Shown here in pieces: positions 29,973 through 37,212 of a stretch of DNA of 43,474 nt. How positions within the stretch are numbered: the stretch's first letter is position 1; every line of letters begins with the position of its first letter. The notes under the pieces were generated by a model that saw nothing but the letters and a program-made list of their open reading frames with translations, made no database searches and had not been told where the DNA came from. Location of the stretch: positions 1 through 43,474 of IMG/VR virus record IMGVR_UViG_3300045016_000313; one strand, 5' to 3'. Source of the stretch: a virus. The translations under genes and the position numbers were made by a program.

Positions 29973-30260
29973 CTACCTCCCTTCTGACACCGGGCAATGC
30001 CCGGCCGCGGCCTTTTTCCGTTCATCCTTTTCCCTGGCCTCCATTAACCGGGGCATCAAAGTTTCCGGGGTCACCGCCACCAGGATTACCTGATGGGCAT
30101 CGGTGATTATCATGCTCCGGGTGCGCCTGCCACTGGTGGCGTCCAGCAGCCGCCCGGCCGCCTTCGCCTCCTGCCGCAACCGTTTACCCGGTCCCGTATT
30201 GGGGACCAGAATCGCGGTCACCCGCCACCAAGGCACTCGATTCTCATAACCTACATGCAT
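29973..30260 (-). CDS. RemA/DUF370-like DNA-binding regulator
   Basis: 95 residues. GYENRV, ILVPNTGPGKRLRQEAKAAGRLLDAT, GRRTRSMIITDAHQVILVAVTPETL follow the RemA family closely (family core: xPxSxPxKRxxxEAKxxGxLIDATxGRxTR-xIIxD-xHVILSAxxPET). RemA is an oligomeric DNA-binding regulator of biofilm genes in Bacillus. Bacterial homologues are normally chromosomal. Being in a phage early/late switch region it may be a transcription activator or may alter host gene control. Confidence 0.75.
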   Translation of the reverse strand: MHVGYENRVPWWRVTAILVPNTGPGKRLRQEAKAAGRLLDATSGRRTRSMIITDAHQVILVAVTPETLMPRLMEAREKDERKKAAAGHCPVSEGR

Positions 30261-30263
30261 CTT

Positions 30264-31373
30264 TCATCCCTCCAAATACGCCCGCTTTACTGCGTCCGTG
30301 GCCCCCCGGAGGCTCGGCGGCAGCCGTCTCCGGGGAGGGGCGTCCCGCCCCCCGGAATCAGGGTGAGAGCCTTGCTTGCTTGCTTGCTTGCTTGCTTTTT
30401 GCTTTAGTGGCGCAGGCTTTCCAGCCTGCTCACCATCGATTAATTTCCCGAAAACCTCCAGCCACTTGATCTGCATCTCGGGACTCCAGGCCGAGTCGAA
30501 GTCCGGGAGTTTGGCCAGCAGCGAGGCTTCCCCTGATACTATCGCCCCTGGGGGCATTGGCGGAAGCGCTGGCATGGGCGCCATCGGGTGTTCAGGTGCG
30601 GTAGGTCCATACGTTCCTGGAGGATTCCGGGGATCGGGGACACCCCCCAGAGGCGGGGCCGCGGCCTTCCGGGCGGCGATATTGGCCATTTTGGTCACGA
30701 TATTCCGGCGCTGCTGCTCCTGGAAGCAGAGCCGGCACCGGCCCCGGTAGGCCCCTTTCTTGTCCCGGACCTGCTCATTCTCCGGGTGCCTGGGGCACCG
30801 GGGCGCCGGGCGGTCCTCTGCCGCGGCAGGGACCGCGGCCGGCGCGCCCCGGCCGTTGTCCGGCCGGGCCGTCTGCAGACACAGCTCGCAAGCCCCGATG
30901 GGCTTGCCTTCATGGTCCAGTTTTTGTGCCCGCCCTGGGTGGTCCGGACACCTGGGAATTTCCCTTGCCTCCATCGCTTTACCCTCTCCTTGCCGCGGGG
31001 CTGCCGCCTGCCGGGGCGGCAGGGTCCTGGGATTCAAAGGCATCCCCAAATGGTCATGCCGGGTGACAATCTGCGCCCCTTCCACCCCCTCCGGATGCCG
31101 GGCCTGTACTTCAGCCCCCTCGGGGCACTCCAGGCACCAGGAGGGAAACCCCACCGCCGCGGCCCGTGCCCGGTTGATCAGGCACTGCCTCTCGGAGATC
31201 CGCGCCGCGCCCTGGGGATTGCGGCGGCAATTCATCATCCCCGGCGCGTCCAGGGCCTCATCCTGCGCCTCCGGGTCCAAATCCGGATAAACCTGGGGCG
31301 GCCGGTCCATCGCCGCCGGAAAGGCCGTGGGCGTCCGGGTGAACACCGACGCCCCGGAGCCGCGCAAAAACAT
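30264..31373 (-). CDS. Zinc-ribbon-rich protein with tetranucleotide microsatellite
   Basis: 369 residues from ATG 31373, preceded by AGGAGGT. Repeated C-x2-H...C-x2-C units (RCPDHPGRAQK...GACELCLQ; RCPRHPENEQV...GRCRLCFQE) and CLECPEG suggest two or three zinc ribbons. A Pro/Met-rich middle and a variable C-terminus follow. Near the C-terminus (CTTG)6 at 30371-30394 encodes KQASKQASKQ; gain or loss of a unit would shift the last 35 codons. A family A repeat gives QAGKPAP just before it. Function unknown. Confidence 0.6.
   Translation of the reverse strand: MFLRGSGASVFTRTPTAFPAAMDRPPQVYPDLDPEAQDEALDAPGMMNCRRNPQGAARISERQCLINRARAAAVGFPSWCLECPEGAEVQARHPEGVEGAQIVTRHDHLGMPLNPRTLPPRQAAAPRQGEGKAMEAREIPRCPDHPGRAQKLDHEGKPIGACELCLQTARPDNGRGAPAAVPAAAEDRPAPRCPRHPENEQVRDKKGAYRGRCRLCFQEQQRRNIVTKMANIAARKAAAPPLGGVPDPRNPPGTYGPTAPEHPMAPMPALPPMPPGAIVSGEASLLAKLPDFDSAWSPEMQIKWLEVFGKLIDGEQAGKPAPLKQKASKQASKQGSHPDSGGRDAPPRRRLPPSLRGATDAVKRAYLEG
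30371..30394. repeat. (CTTG)6 microsatellite in coding DNA
   Basis: Six perfect tetranucleotide units in frame. The length is not a multiple of three per unit, so slippage changes the reading frame. Confidence 0.9.
30405..30434. repeat. Family A palindromic repeat
   Basis: GGCGCAGGCTTTCCAGCCTGC, in frame as QAGKPAPL. Confidence 0.85.
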
Positions 31374-31387
31374 GATGCTGACCTCCT

Positions 31388-31437
31388 GGTGGTCCAGGCT
31401 TTCCAGCCCGTGGCATAGGCGTCTCGCCTGCGCACCA
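31388..31437. repeat. Two fused family A palindromic repeats
   Basis: CCAGGCTTTCCAGCC (31388-31408) runs into GCATAGGCGTCTCGCCTGCG (31409-31437), upstream of the 369-aa gene. Confidence 0.75.
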
Positions 31438-31598
31438 TTAACCCCGGTCTCGCCCGGGGAGCGCCTGCTGGGGCGATTGGCCGCGTTAGATGAGCGTCCC
31501 TCCCCGCCCGCGGCCAAGCATCGCCCCTGACGAGTCAGCGAGCCCCGTAAGGAGAGCGGCGGGGGTCCGAAAAAAAGGGGACAGACCTAATTCCCTGC

Positions 31599-31760
31599 CT
31601 ATTCGTCTACTTCCTCACAGGTGAACGCATCTATGATTGGCTCAAGGATTTGTTGGTCAAACTTTTCCCACGCTTCGTCTTCGTTAGCAGCCTCAATGAT
31701 AAATGGCTCAACGGGTGGAGGCGGGGCGCCATAACTATTCGTAAATTCATATTTTGCCAT
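31599..31760 (-). CDS. Small acidic protein (53 aa)
   Basis: MAKYEFTNSYGAPPPPVEPF then a helical acidic part (EAANEDEAWEKFDQQILEPIID) ending EEVDE. GGAGG lies 8 bases upstream of the ATG. AT-richer than its neighbours. The family is not recognised; acidity suggests a DNA mimic or a protein-binding inhibitor, which is speculation. An AAAGGGGACAGACC motif lies just 3' (31575-31589). Confidence 0.6.
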   Translation of the reverse strand: MAKYEFTNSYGAPPPPVEPFIIEAANEDEAWEKFDQQILEPIIDAFTCEEVDE

Positions 31761-31779
31761 GAATTACCCTCCTTTTAGG

Positions 31780-31968
31780 CTAAAACCGCGTTGCCTCCCG
31801 CCGCTCCGGCTCCCGCTCCCCGAAGATGAACCCGGCGCCCTCGACCTGGCTCACCTGGCAGGCCTCGCACAGCCTGAACAGCGGGGCATAGCCCCCGCAG
31901 CGGGCGCAGACGTGGGGGTTAGCCGCCGCCGGCCGCCGGTGAAACCCCGGAAAGTTGTCCCGCTCCAT
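31780..31968 (-). CDS. Small zinc-ribbon protein (62 aa)
   Basis: CARCGGYAPLFRLCEAC gives a C-x2-C/C-x2-C zinc site. The start overlaps the upstream stop. Function unknown; part of a run of Cys-rich small proteins. Confidence 0.6.
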   Translation of the reverse strand: MERDNFPGFHRRPAAANPHVCARCGGYAPLFRLCEACQVSQVEGAGFIFGEREPERREATRF

Positions 31969-32156
31969 TACTTGCCCTCCCCGATCTTACGGCCCACAGT
32001 ACGGGGTGAGCAGTGGCCGCCTTCCCGGCAGCACTTGCCCATGCCCCCGGGAATCTTCACCCCCGAATATTTCCGGTTGCCCCGGCTTTTATAAAAGCCG
32101 CAGATGTTGCAGTCTCCAGTAGCCCTGAAACTTCCCTCTTTCATCAATTGGCCCAT
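31968..32156 (-). CDS. Cys-rich small protein (62 aa)
   Basis: The start is placed at ATG 32156 because upstream codons come from a family B repeat. Cys pattern: CNICGFYKSRGN...GKCCREGGHC, probably a metal or Fe-S site. A similar layout recurs in phages of sulfate reducers, from memory. Function unknown. Confidence 0.6.
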   Translation of the reverse strand: MGQLMKEGSFRATGDCNICGFYKSRGNRKYSGVKIPGGMGKCCREGGHCSPRTVGRKIGEGK

Positions 32157-32169
32157 AGATTTTCTCCCT

Positions 32170-32197
32170 CTGGCCCCTGGCCCCTGGCCCCTGGCAA
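32170..32197. repeat. Family B repeat
   Basis: TGGCCCCTGG tandem units between two small genes. Confidence 0.75.
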
Positions 32198-32205
32198 CTG
32201 CCTTT

Positions 32206-32571
32206 CTACTCCTCCAACACCGGCCGCCGGTTAACATCCTCCAGCAGCGGATAGCGCCGGGTGTAGGGCCAGCCGTCCGGAGGGGCAGGCGTCCCGCCTG
32301 CTGTCCTTAAGCTCCGGCAGTCCAACTCCAGATAAACAGTGCACCCCTCCACCACCAGCCGCCCGGCGTCCACCCGGGCCGGGGTCCCTTCATGGCGCAG
32401 CACCGTCTCCATCACCCGGCAGTGCTCCGGGGACAACTCCCCCATGACCTGCCGCTGCCCCTGCGCCACCGCGTCCCCCACACCCAGATAAAGCGCCAGG
32501 CCCCAGCCCAGCAGGATGATGCTCCACGCCGCTTTTGCCCCTGATCCCTGGCCCCTGACCCCTGGTTTCAT
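32206..32571 (-). CDS. Exported or membrane-anchored small protein
   Basis: 121 residues. N-terminal MKPGVRGQGSGAK comes from a family B repeat. It is followed by a hydrophobic segment (WSIILLGWGLALYLGVGDAVA) that may be a signal peptide or anchor, then a domain with two Cys. A family A repeat codes GGTPAPP. The start overlaps the Gam stop. Confidence 0.55.
   Translation of the reverse strand: MKPGVRGQGSGAKAAWSIILLGWGLALYLGVGDAVAQGQRQVMGELSPEHCRVMETVLRHEGTPARVDAGRLVVEGCTVYLELDCRSLRTAGGTPAPPDGWPYTRRYPLLEDVNRRPVLEE
32281..32307. repeat. Family A palindromic repeat
   Basis: GGGGCAGGCGTCCCGCCTGC, in frame as TAGGTPAP. Confidence 0.8.
32536..32566. repeat. Family B repeat overlapping a gene start
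   Basis: GCCCCTGATCCCTGGCCCC array coding the first residues of 32206-32571. Confidence 0.75.
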
Positions 32572-33143
32572 CCTTCCTCCCGCAGCTCGAAGGAATACGT
32601 CTCCTTAGCCCGTTTGTCCGTGCCCACCAGTTGCAACCGCTCCGGGGGCCAGTATTGCAGGGCGTCCCAGTTCAGGGACTTGGAGATCTTGACCACCTCC
32701 GCGAAGCCCTGGTAATCCCCGACGCCCAGGATCTCCAAGGCCGCGTACTCCTCGACGGCTGCCAGCACGTTCACCTTCTTGGGCCGGATCACGTGCGCCT
32801 CCAGGGAGTAAAACAACTCGCCTGCGGGCAGCTCCACCTTGATGGAGTGCGGCGCGGTGGTGGGGGGATCAAAAAGGTCCCATTTCTGCTCCGCCTCGAA
32901 GGCTTTGATCCGGGCCGCGGCCTCCGCCTCCCGGGCCAGTTCCTGGAGATAATTCGCCTCCAGGGCCTCCCAGAACGGCGACAACTCCTTCAGCCGTGCC
33001 AGCTCCCCCGCCAGGTCCGCCTCGGCCCGCACCCGGGCGCTTTTAGCCGCGGCCGCCTCGGTCAGCAGCCGGTCCGCTTCGGCATGCGCCGGCGTGGGGT
33101 AAGGGACGGTTTTCGGTTTTGGGTTTTCGGTTTTCGGCATCAG
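32568..33143 (-). CDS. gam: Gam-like host-nuclease inhibitor
   Basis: 191 residues from ATG 33143, start overlapping the upstream stop as TGATG. A long N-terminal helical hairpin (HAEADRLLTEAAAAKSARVRAEADL...) is followed by the Gam-type beta/C-terminal part. Length is like Mu Gam (174 aa). Gam coats double-strand DNA ends and blocks RecBCD-type exonucleases. The N-terminus PKTENPKPKT is translated from a family D repeat. Position in the early cluster downstream of B agrees with Mu. Confidence 0.75.
   Translation of the reverse strand: MMPKTENPKPKTVPYPTPAHAEADRLLTEAAAAKSARVRAEADLAGELARLKELSPFWEALEANYLQELAREAEAAARIKAFEAEQKWDLFDPPTTAPHSIKVELPAGELFYSLEAHVIRPKKVNVLAAVEEYAALEILGVGDYQGFAEVVKISKSLNWDALQYWPPERLQLVGTDKRAKETYSFELREEG
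33106..33139. repeat. Family D repeat in the gam start
   Basis: GGTTTTCGGTTTTGGGTTTTC units; on the - strand in frame as KTENPKPKT. Confidence 0.75.
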
Positions 33144-33457
33144 TAAACGTCTCCGGCGTTCCCCAGACAAACGCCTGGGCGCTTGAGCAGCTCCGACAGC
33201 CTTTCCCGAACCCATAAGGTCAAGCCCCCGGTCCCGCAGTAATCCCGAACGGGGCAATCCCGGTCGCATAACATCTGCAACCGGAAGTGACAGTTAGTCC
33301 GGCAGGCGTGCTTAAGCGCTTTTTCTATCGCGGCGTTCCGGGCCTCCAGTTGGTCAACCTTTTTAATCAAATCAAAAACCATTTCTTGATATTGCTCGGG
33401 CTTAAGCTCGGGATAGGAGTGTTTCTGGGACTTTTGGCTTTTATCGGGCGTACTCAT
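33140..33457 (-). CDS. Small coiled-coil protein with Cys cluster
   Basis: 105 residues. A coiled coil (EMVFDLIKKVDQLEARNAAIEKALKHA) is followed by CRTNCHFRLQMLCDRDCPVRDYC, five Cys suggestive of metal binding. Unrecognised. It overlaps gam and its upstream neighbour. Confidence 0.6.
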   Translation of the reverse strand: MSTPDKSQKSQKHSYPELKPEQYQEMVFDLIKKVDQLEARNAAIEKALKHACRTNCHFRLQMLCDRDCPVRDYCGTGGLTLWVRERLSELLKRPGVCLGNAGDVY

Positions 33458-33641
33458 CGATTCCCTTCTCCTCTGCCATTTTCAAAGGCACGGTCACCGT
33501 CACCGGCTCCTGCACCACGGCGATGGCCGACCGGGGCAGGCAGACCGACGCCACCGGCACCGGCGCCTTGGGCCTAAAAACGATGAACAGGTCCTCCGCC
33601 CGGTCCCGCAGGACGCGGCCTTTGATTTTCACGTCGCTCAT
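33441..33641 (-). CDS. Small protein of unknown function (66 aa)
   Basis: Start at ATG 33641, which has GGAG 8 bases upstream. Beta-type sequence (VKIKGRVLRDRAEDLFIVFRPKA...AIAVVQEPVTVTVPLKMAEEKGI). Tightly coupled with both neighbours. Confidence 0.55.
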   Translation of the reverse strand: MSDVKIKGRVLRDRAEDLFIVFRPKAPVPVASVCLPRSAIAVVQEPVTVTVPLKMAEEKGIDEYAR

Positions 33642-33904
33642 GGATTTCTCCTCGACAAAACCGTCTTCAAACAGCGGTAGAGCAGATCCCAAGGCCCCCG
33701 ATTCTTGCGGGGAAAGCCTCTTACGACGCCGCTCATCCAAGCCTCCTTGGGCCGCCCCCATTTTGAAAGGGAAAATGAGTAATTGCCTGTTTCAGGGGTT
33801 CCAGTGCCATCATTGGCAATTAGGGCTGTCCCCAAATGTGTTGCCCTCGCTGCATCTCCACCTGGTAGTAACTCGACTGTTACCCTCAGCATTTCGCCCC
33901 TCAA
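33638..33904 (-). CDS. Conserved small phage protein (88 aa)
   Basis: MLRVTVELLPGGDAARATHLGTALIANDGTGTPETGNYSF...GWR-like WMSGVVRGFPRKNRGPWDLLYRCL. The pattern is typical of small conserved proteins in the middle region of Mu-like phages; the role is unknown. ATGA overlap with the upstream gene. Confidence 0.6.
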   Translation of the reverse strand: MRGEMLRVTVELLPGGDAARATHLGTALIANDGTGTPETGNYSFSLSKWGRPKEAWMSGVVRGFPRKNRGPWDLLYRCLKTVLSRRNP

Positions 33905-34140
33905 CCTCCTCCCAGCCCCATTTCCCAGGGGCTTAGCCGCAGCTCCCGGGCCACCCGGTAGACGGTGCCCAGGGGGAGCAGCGCCGCGTCCGGCGGGATT
34001 CTGCCCCGCTCAATCCCTAAGAACCGGGATTTCGAGGTGGAGAGATAACGCCCCCCCCCCGCTGAATTCTCATACTTGACCCGGTAGATGCCCCTGACCC
34101 AGGCGTCCGTCTCCGGGATCTTCCGCTGCCCCCGCCGCAT
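33901..34140 (-). CDS. Small basic protein (79 aa)
   Basis: Possible HTH in the C-terminal half (AALLPLGTVYRVARELRLSPWEMG). A GC run (C10 at 34050-34061 on +) inside the gene is a mutable homopolymer. Function unknown. Confidence 0.5.
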   Translation of the reverse strand: MRRGQRKIPETDAWVRGIYRVKYENSAGGGRYLSTSKSRFLGIERGRIPPDAALLPLGTVYRVARELRLSPWEMGLGGG

Positions 34141-34153
34141 AGCCCTGCTCCCC

Positions 34154-34183
34154 GGTGGCGCAGGCTTTCAAGCCTGCACTCCT
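34154..34183. repeat. Family A palindromic repeat at a gene end
   Basis: GGCGCAGGCTTTCAAGCCTGC; supplies the last residues (GVQA-stop) of the upstream gene. Confidence 0.8.
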
Positions 34184-34605
34184 CTCATTTTTAAGGCCAT
34201 CTGCCCCAGGTAGTCCGGCAGGGCCAGCCGCCGCAGGCGGGCGATCAGGCCCAGGCCGTCTATCAGCCGCTTTTCCTTCTTCCGGAGCCACTCCTCCAGC
34301 TCCTGGCCCACGGGCAGGTAATAGCCGGGGCGCAGATTGCTGGAGGTGGAGCAAATCGGCATGGGCCGCATGCCTTTTTTCTCGTTGCCCCGCCTTAAGT
34401 CCTCGATGATGTCCCGGACCGCCCGGGTGTCGTTGATGCGGTTGCGCCAACTCCGCCCCGGGAAGGCGATCTCGAAGGCCTCGGCCATGCCTAAAGCCTT
34501 GTTCCGCCCCAGGCACTGCACCAGTTTGGCCAGCAACCGGCCCTTGGCCTGTTCCCATTCCAGATCCCGCCGCGCCTTTTTCAGCTTTTTTTCGGTCATG
34601 GTTTT
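34168..34605 (-). CDS. Middle-region DNA-binding-like protein (145 aa)
   Basis: Start at ATG 34605 with AGAGGG upstream. Lys-rich N-terminus (EKKLKKARRDLEWEQ), then RSWRNRINDTRAVRDIIEDLRRGN, STSSNLRPGYYLPV and a helical end. The middle looks like a winged helix (…GYYLPxxxxELEEWL is common in such phage proteins). It sits in the Mu Mor region but has no Mor sequence signature. The C-terminus is repeat-derived. Confidence 0.55.
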   Translation of the reverse strand, partial: KTMTEKKLKKARRDLEWEQAKGRLLAKLVQCLGRNKALGMAEAFEIAFPGRSWRNRINDTRAVRDIIEDLRRGNEKKGMRPMPICSTSSNLRPGYYLPVGQELEEWLRKKEKRLIDGLGLIARLRRLALPDYLGQMALKMRGVQA

Positions 34606-34668
34606 TTGCCCTCTAATCAGATGGTTGGGCTGATTGATTGCCGCTGGATTGCCGGTTTTTCTCATTCT

Positions 34669-34884
34669 TCATGCAAATATGCCGCTCTCCTGCCCGGCCG
34701 CGGCCAGCTCCCGGCGGCGCGGCTGGCTGGTGAGGTGCCAGCGCCGGCAGCGCTGGCAGCGGTAGGCCCGCTGCGGCACTTCCTCCCGGCGGGAATAGAA
34801 GACGATTTTCCCCACCGCCATCATCGCCCGGCGATGGCTGGCGTACCCCACCTTGCCGCTGGGACATTTGCGGTTGGGGGCCAT
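34669..34884 (-). CDS. Small zinc-ribbon protein (71 aa)
   Basis: CPSGKVGYASHRRAM...RAYRCQRCRRWHLTSQ. This C...C-x2-C-x2-WH arrangement is widespread in small actinophage and Mu-like phage proteins. The role is unknown, probably nucleic-acid binding. Confidence 0.65.
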   Translation of the reverse strand: MAPNRKCPSGKVGYASHRRAMMAVGKIVFYSRREEVPQRAYRCQRCRRWHLTSQPRRRELAAAGQESGIFA

Positions 34885-34885
34885 T

Positions 34886-35155
34886 TTATTCCCCCATCAA
34901 CACGTGCTGGGCCTTATGCAGCCAAAAGGATAGCAAGCCCACGATCTGGCTGAATTTCATGCCCGCCTGATAATAGGTAGTGGCATAGTTGGGCTTGCCG
35001 TCCAGGTCTTCATCGTCCAGCAATAGCAGAATGGCCTTGGCGTGCCGGTACTTGCCGGCGCGGTAATCCACCAGGGCCTCTTCCAGCATCTCCGGCACCG
35101 ACCACAACCGGCCGTCCTGGCCGCGATTGGCCCTGATGGAACCCAGAGTCTTCAA
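34886..35155 (-). CDS. Conserved small phage protein (89 aa)
   Basis: MLEEALVDYRAGKYRHAKAILLLLDDEDLDGKPNYATTYYQAGMKFSQIVGLLSFW: a helical protein of a type recurrent next to gemA in Mu-like phages. The start is uncertain: a TTG at 35155 overlaps the gemA stop and has GGGGGA upstream; otherwise the internal Met23. Confidence 0.6.
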   Translation of the reverse strand: MKTLGSIRANRGQDGRLWSVPEMLEEALVDYRAGKYRHAKAILLLLDDEDLDGKPNYATTYYQAGMKFSQIVGLLSFWLHKAQHVLMGE

Positions 35156-35713
35156 AACGGAATATCCCCCAACTCCTGCGTCTTGGCGTCCCCAGTGGCG
35201 CAGGCGTCCCGCCTGCGCTCCTTCGCCTGCCGCCTTTTCGCCAGCGTCTCCGGCCGGGGCTGCGGCGGATCGTCCGCGAGCCGGCGCTCGTAGTAAATCA
35301 GAGCCGTTTGCAAGTCATTGAGCTGCTCGGGGGAGAGCCACTCCGCCTTATCCACCCGGAACATCTGTTTGGCGATGCCGTCGGCGTAGGCCCAAGTCTT
35401 TCACCAAGGCCCCCAGGGTCGCCTGGATGGCCTCCAGGTGGATCTGTTTGGCCCGCTGCTGCTTCTTCGGGTCCGGGGCCTTCTTCACCTTGGGACGATA
35501 TACCCAACCGCATTTCTTAAAATGCGCCAGCAGCTCGTCCGCCTGCCACTGCAGCAGGTCCTTGGAGGACGTCACCGGCTTGCCCTGCCGCTTGAACTGC
35601 GCCAGCAGGTCCCGGTAGCCGCCCTCGTCCAGCACGCCCTTGGCGATCAGATCGGCCTTGGCCACGTGGATCAGGCCGATTTGCTTTTGATTGACCCGGA
35701 AGTGGGGTTTCAT
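35152..35713 (-). pseudogene. gemA: GemA (Mu gp16-like), frameshifted
   Basis: The N-part from ATG 35713 (AAAGGAG upstream) reads FRVNQKQIGLIHVAKADLIAKGVLDEGGYRDLLAQF and QWQADELLAHFKKCGW, the DUF1018/GemA signature. At about 35388-35398 the frame is lost. The family C-terminus WAYADGIAKQMFRVDKAEWLSPEQLNDLQTALIYYERRL continues in another frame to 35152, about 186 codons in all. One extra T in GACTTGGGCC explains the break. GemA modulates early gene expression and DNA topology in Mu. It is a true mutation or a sequencing error. The C-terminus carries a family A repeat (RRDACAT). Confidence 0.8.
35193..35223. repeat. Family A palindromic repeat in gemA
   Basis: GGCGCAGGCGTCCCGCCTGC near the 3' end of the gemA frame. 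Confidence 0.85.
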
Positions 35714-35832
35714 GGCTTTCGCTCCTTTCCCAGGACGCAACTGCTATTTAGAGTTCTGGCCCGGATCAGCCATTCCGCAAGCTGCTGTATAGTTTCCCCG
35801 ATGATCTTTGCGTCAATGATCTCTCTCTCCAT
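35710..35832 (-). CDS. Small protein upstream of gemA (40 aa)
   Basis: MEREIIDAKIIGETIQQLAEWLIRARTLNSSCVLGKERKP; amphipathic helix. It ends in an ATGA overlap with the gemA start and overlaps its upstream neighbour by 20 bases, so it may serve translational coupling. Shine-Dalgarno GAGAGG. Confidence 0.45.
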   Translation of the reverse strand: MEREIIDAKIIGETIQQLAEWLIRARTLNSSCVLGKERKP

Positions 35833-36007
35833 CTCGCCTCTCCCGCCGCGCCCGCTTGTGGCGCTTGCGCTCCGCCTTGCCCATCTTGCGCTCCAGCCGG
35901 ACGATCTGCCCGGTTTCCCGCACCCGGTATCGCGTGCCGTCTCCGGCCTTGATCAGCCCCGGGGGATAGCCGCAGGGAGTAACCGGCTTCGGCTTGGATG
36001 CCTCCAT
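35813..36007 (-). CDS. Small basic protein (64 aa)
   Basis: Start at ATG 36007 (AGGAGG upstream, TGATG overlap). Beta-like middle (GTRYRVRETGQIVRLERK) and a very Lys/Arg-rich C-terminus (KAERKRHKRARRERR), probably nucleic-acid binding. Function unknown. Confidence 0.55.
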   Translation of the reverse strand: MEASKPKPVTPCGYPPGLIKAGDGTRYRVRETGQIVRLERKMGKAERKRHKRARRERRDGERDH

Positions 36008-36441
36008 CAAGGCTCCTCCTCCCAATAATCGCAGTAGTCTTCGGGGGCGGTTAGCAGGTCCAGAAGGGGGGAGGCGGGGCATTCGCAGTAACCGCTCTCG
36101 AACTCCGGCGCCCACCAGCCGCAGTTTTTGCAAATCCTCTTACCCGCCCAGGTGGAGGGCAGCCGCACCAGCCCCAGCTTCAACCCCTCCTCCTGGAGGG
36201 CCGCGGCCTCCGGAGGATACTTGCTGTCGCCGTCATCCCAGCCTTCAAACACGTCCAAGAACTCCAGCACCCGGCCAGCCCAGTTCGTCAGGGCCGCCAA
36301 CTCTTTCTTGAGGCAAGGGCTGCCGCGCAGGGCCGGAATTCCGATGACGGTACCGCATTGGTAACAGTTTTTGCCTCTGCCTTTCTTCGGCGCCGCCCCG
36401 CAATGGGGACATTGGCTTCCTTCATCTTTTTCTGCTTGCAT
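36007..36441 (-). CDS. Double zinc-ribbon protein (144 aa)
   Basis: Start at ATG 36441 with AGGAGGGG upstream; earlier codons are a family A repeat. The first ribbon is CPHCGAAPKKGRGKNCYQCG (20-41), and the second C-terminal cluster is CKNCGWW...YCECPASP...DYC. It may bind DNA, RNA or a host factor. No named family. Confidence 0.6.
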   Translation of the reverse strand: MQAEKDEGSQCPHCGAAPKKGRGKNCYQCGTVIGIPALRGSPCLKKELAALTNWAGRVLEFLDVFEGWDDGDSKYPPEAAALQEEGLKLGLVRLPSTWAGKRICKNCGWWAPEFESGYCECPASPLLDLLTAPEDYCDYWEEEP

Positions 36442-36458
36442 TTTTGTGCCGCCCCTCC

Positions 36459-36488
36459 TGGTGGCGCAGGCTTTCCAGCCTGCGCACC
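36459..36488. repeat. Family A palindromic repeat (intergenic)
   Basis: GGTGGCGCAGGCTTTCCAGC palindrome between the double-ribbon gene and its neighbour. Confidence 0.85.
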
Positions 36489-36743
36489 TCAATTCAACCC
36501 CGCCTCTTCCGGCCCCGGCCGCGGCCCCTCCTGGATGCGCCGGGCGATCTCCGCCGCGGCCTTGACCTCGTCGGCCTGCCGCTTGTGGGCCTTAAGCAGC
36601 CCCAGGCCGGTGAGCATCAGGCTGAGGACCAGGTCCTCTGCGGAGTCGTCAAACTTCAACTCCAGTGCCCGCATGATCTCCCGGGCCTCCGCCAGCAGCT
36701 CCGCGACCCGCTTTTCCGTCTCGAGGCTGATTTCCAGCGTCAT
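36489..36743 (-). CDS. Small helical protein (84 aa)
   Basis: EKRVAELLAEAREIMRALELKFDDSAEDLVLSLMLTGLGLLKAHKR. It shares AEARE[IV]M-x-AL with the next gene upstream, so the two may be diverged duplicates. Function unknown. Confidence 0.5.
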   Translation of the reverse strand: MTLEISLETEKRVAELLAEAREIMRALELKFDDSAEDLVLSLMLTGLGLLKAHKRQADEVKAAAEIARRIQEGPRPGPEEAGLN

Positions 36744-36747
36744 TGCG

Positions 36748-36996
36748 TCACCTCCCCGAACCGCGCGCCCAGGCTCTTTTTAGCCGCAACTCTAGGCCCT
36801 CTTTCCGTCCCACCAGGCTGGCCAGGCCGAACCGCATCAGCATCTCCTGGATTTCCTCCCGGGGCTCTCCGGCCTCCGCACCCCAATCCTTCTCCCCCAG
36901 CACCGCCAGCGCCATCATCACCTCCCGGGCTTCGGCCACTATCCGCGCCCGCCGCCGGTAGGATTGGTATTTTTGCCGCAGTCGGCCCAGCATCAT
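36748..36996 (-). CDS. Small helical protein (82 aa)
   Basis: RARIVAEAREVMMALAVLGEKDWG and onwards; see the neighbour at 36489. Basic N- and C-termini. Function unknown. Overlaps the upstream stop. Confidence 0.5.
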   Translation of the reverse strand: MMLGRLRQKYQSYRRRARIVAEAREVMMALAVLGEKDWGAEAGEPREEIQEMLMRFGLASLVGRKEGLELRLKRAWARGSGR

Positions 36997-37211
36997 CTCA
37001 CCTCGAAAAGCGCGGCCAGGCCCGATTTCACCAGCCTCCGGTAAAGAATGCGGCCAATTTTGTCTGCAACCCTTTGGGCCGCTAAGGCCAAATCGCTATT
37101 CAATGGCTCTCCCCGGCTCCAGAGCTTCGAATAAAGGGAAACCAAAAGACCCGTGTTTCCCTGCGTGTCCCGGGCGAGCTTCAGCAAATATTCCTCCTCG
37201 GTGCGCCGCAT
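36993..37211 (-). CDS. Small protein (72 aa)
   Basis: Start at ATG 37211. The preceding family B repeat supplies AGGGG 6 bases upstream as its ribosome-binding site. RRTEEEYLLKLARDTQGNTGLLVSLYSKLW...LAAQRVADKIGRIL, helical, unknown function. Confidence 0.5.
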   Translation of the reverse strand: MRRTEEEYLLKLARDTQGNTGLLVSLYSKLWSRGEPLNSDLALAAQRVADKIGRILYRRLVKSGLAALFEVR

Positions 37212-37212
37212 T

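Noticed and set aside
31575-31600. AAAGGGGACAGACC motif as a transposon end.
   Set aside because: Single copy in the window, no partner end or transposase nearby.
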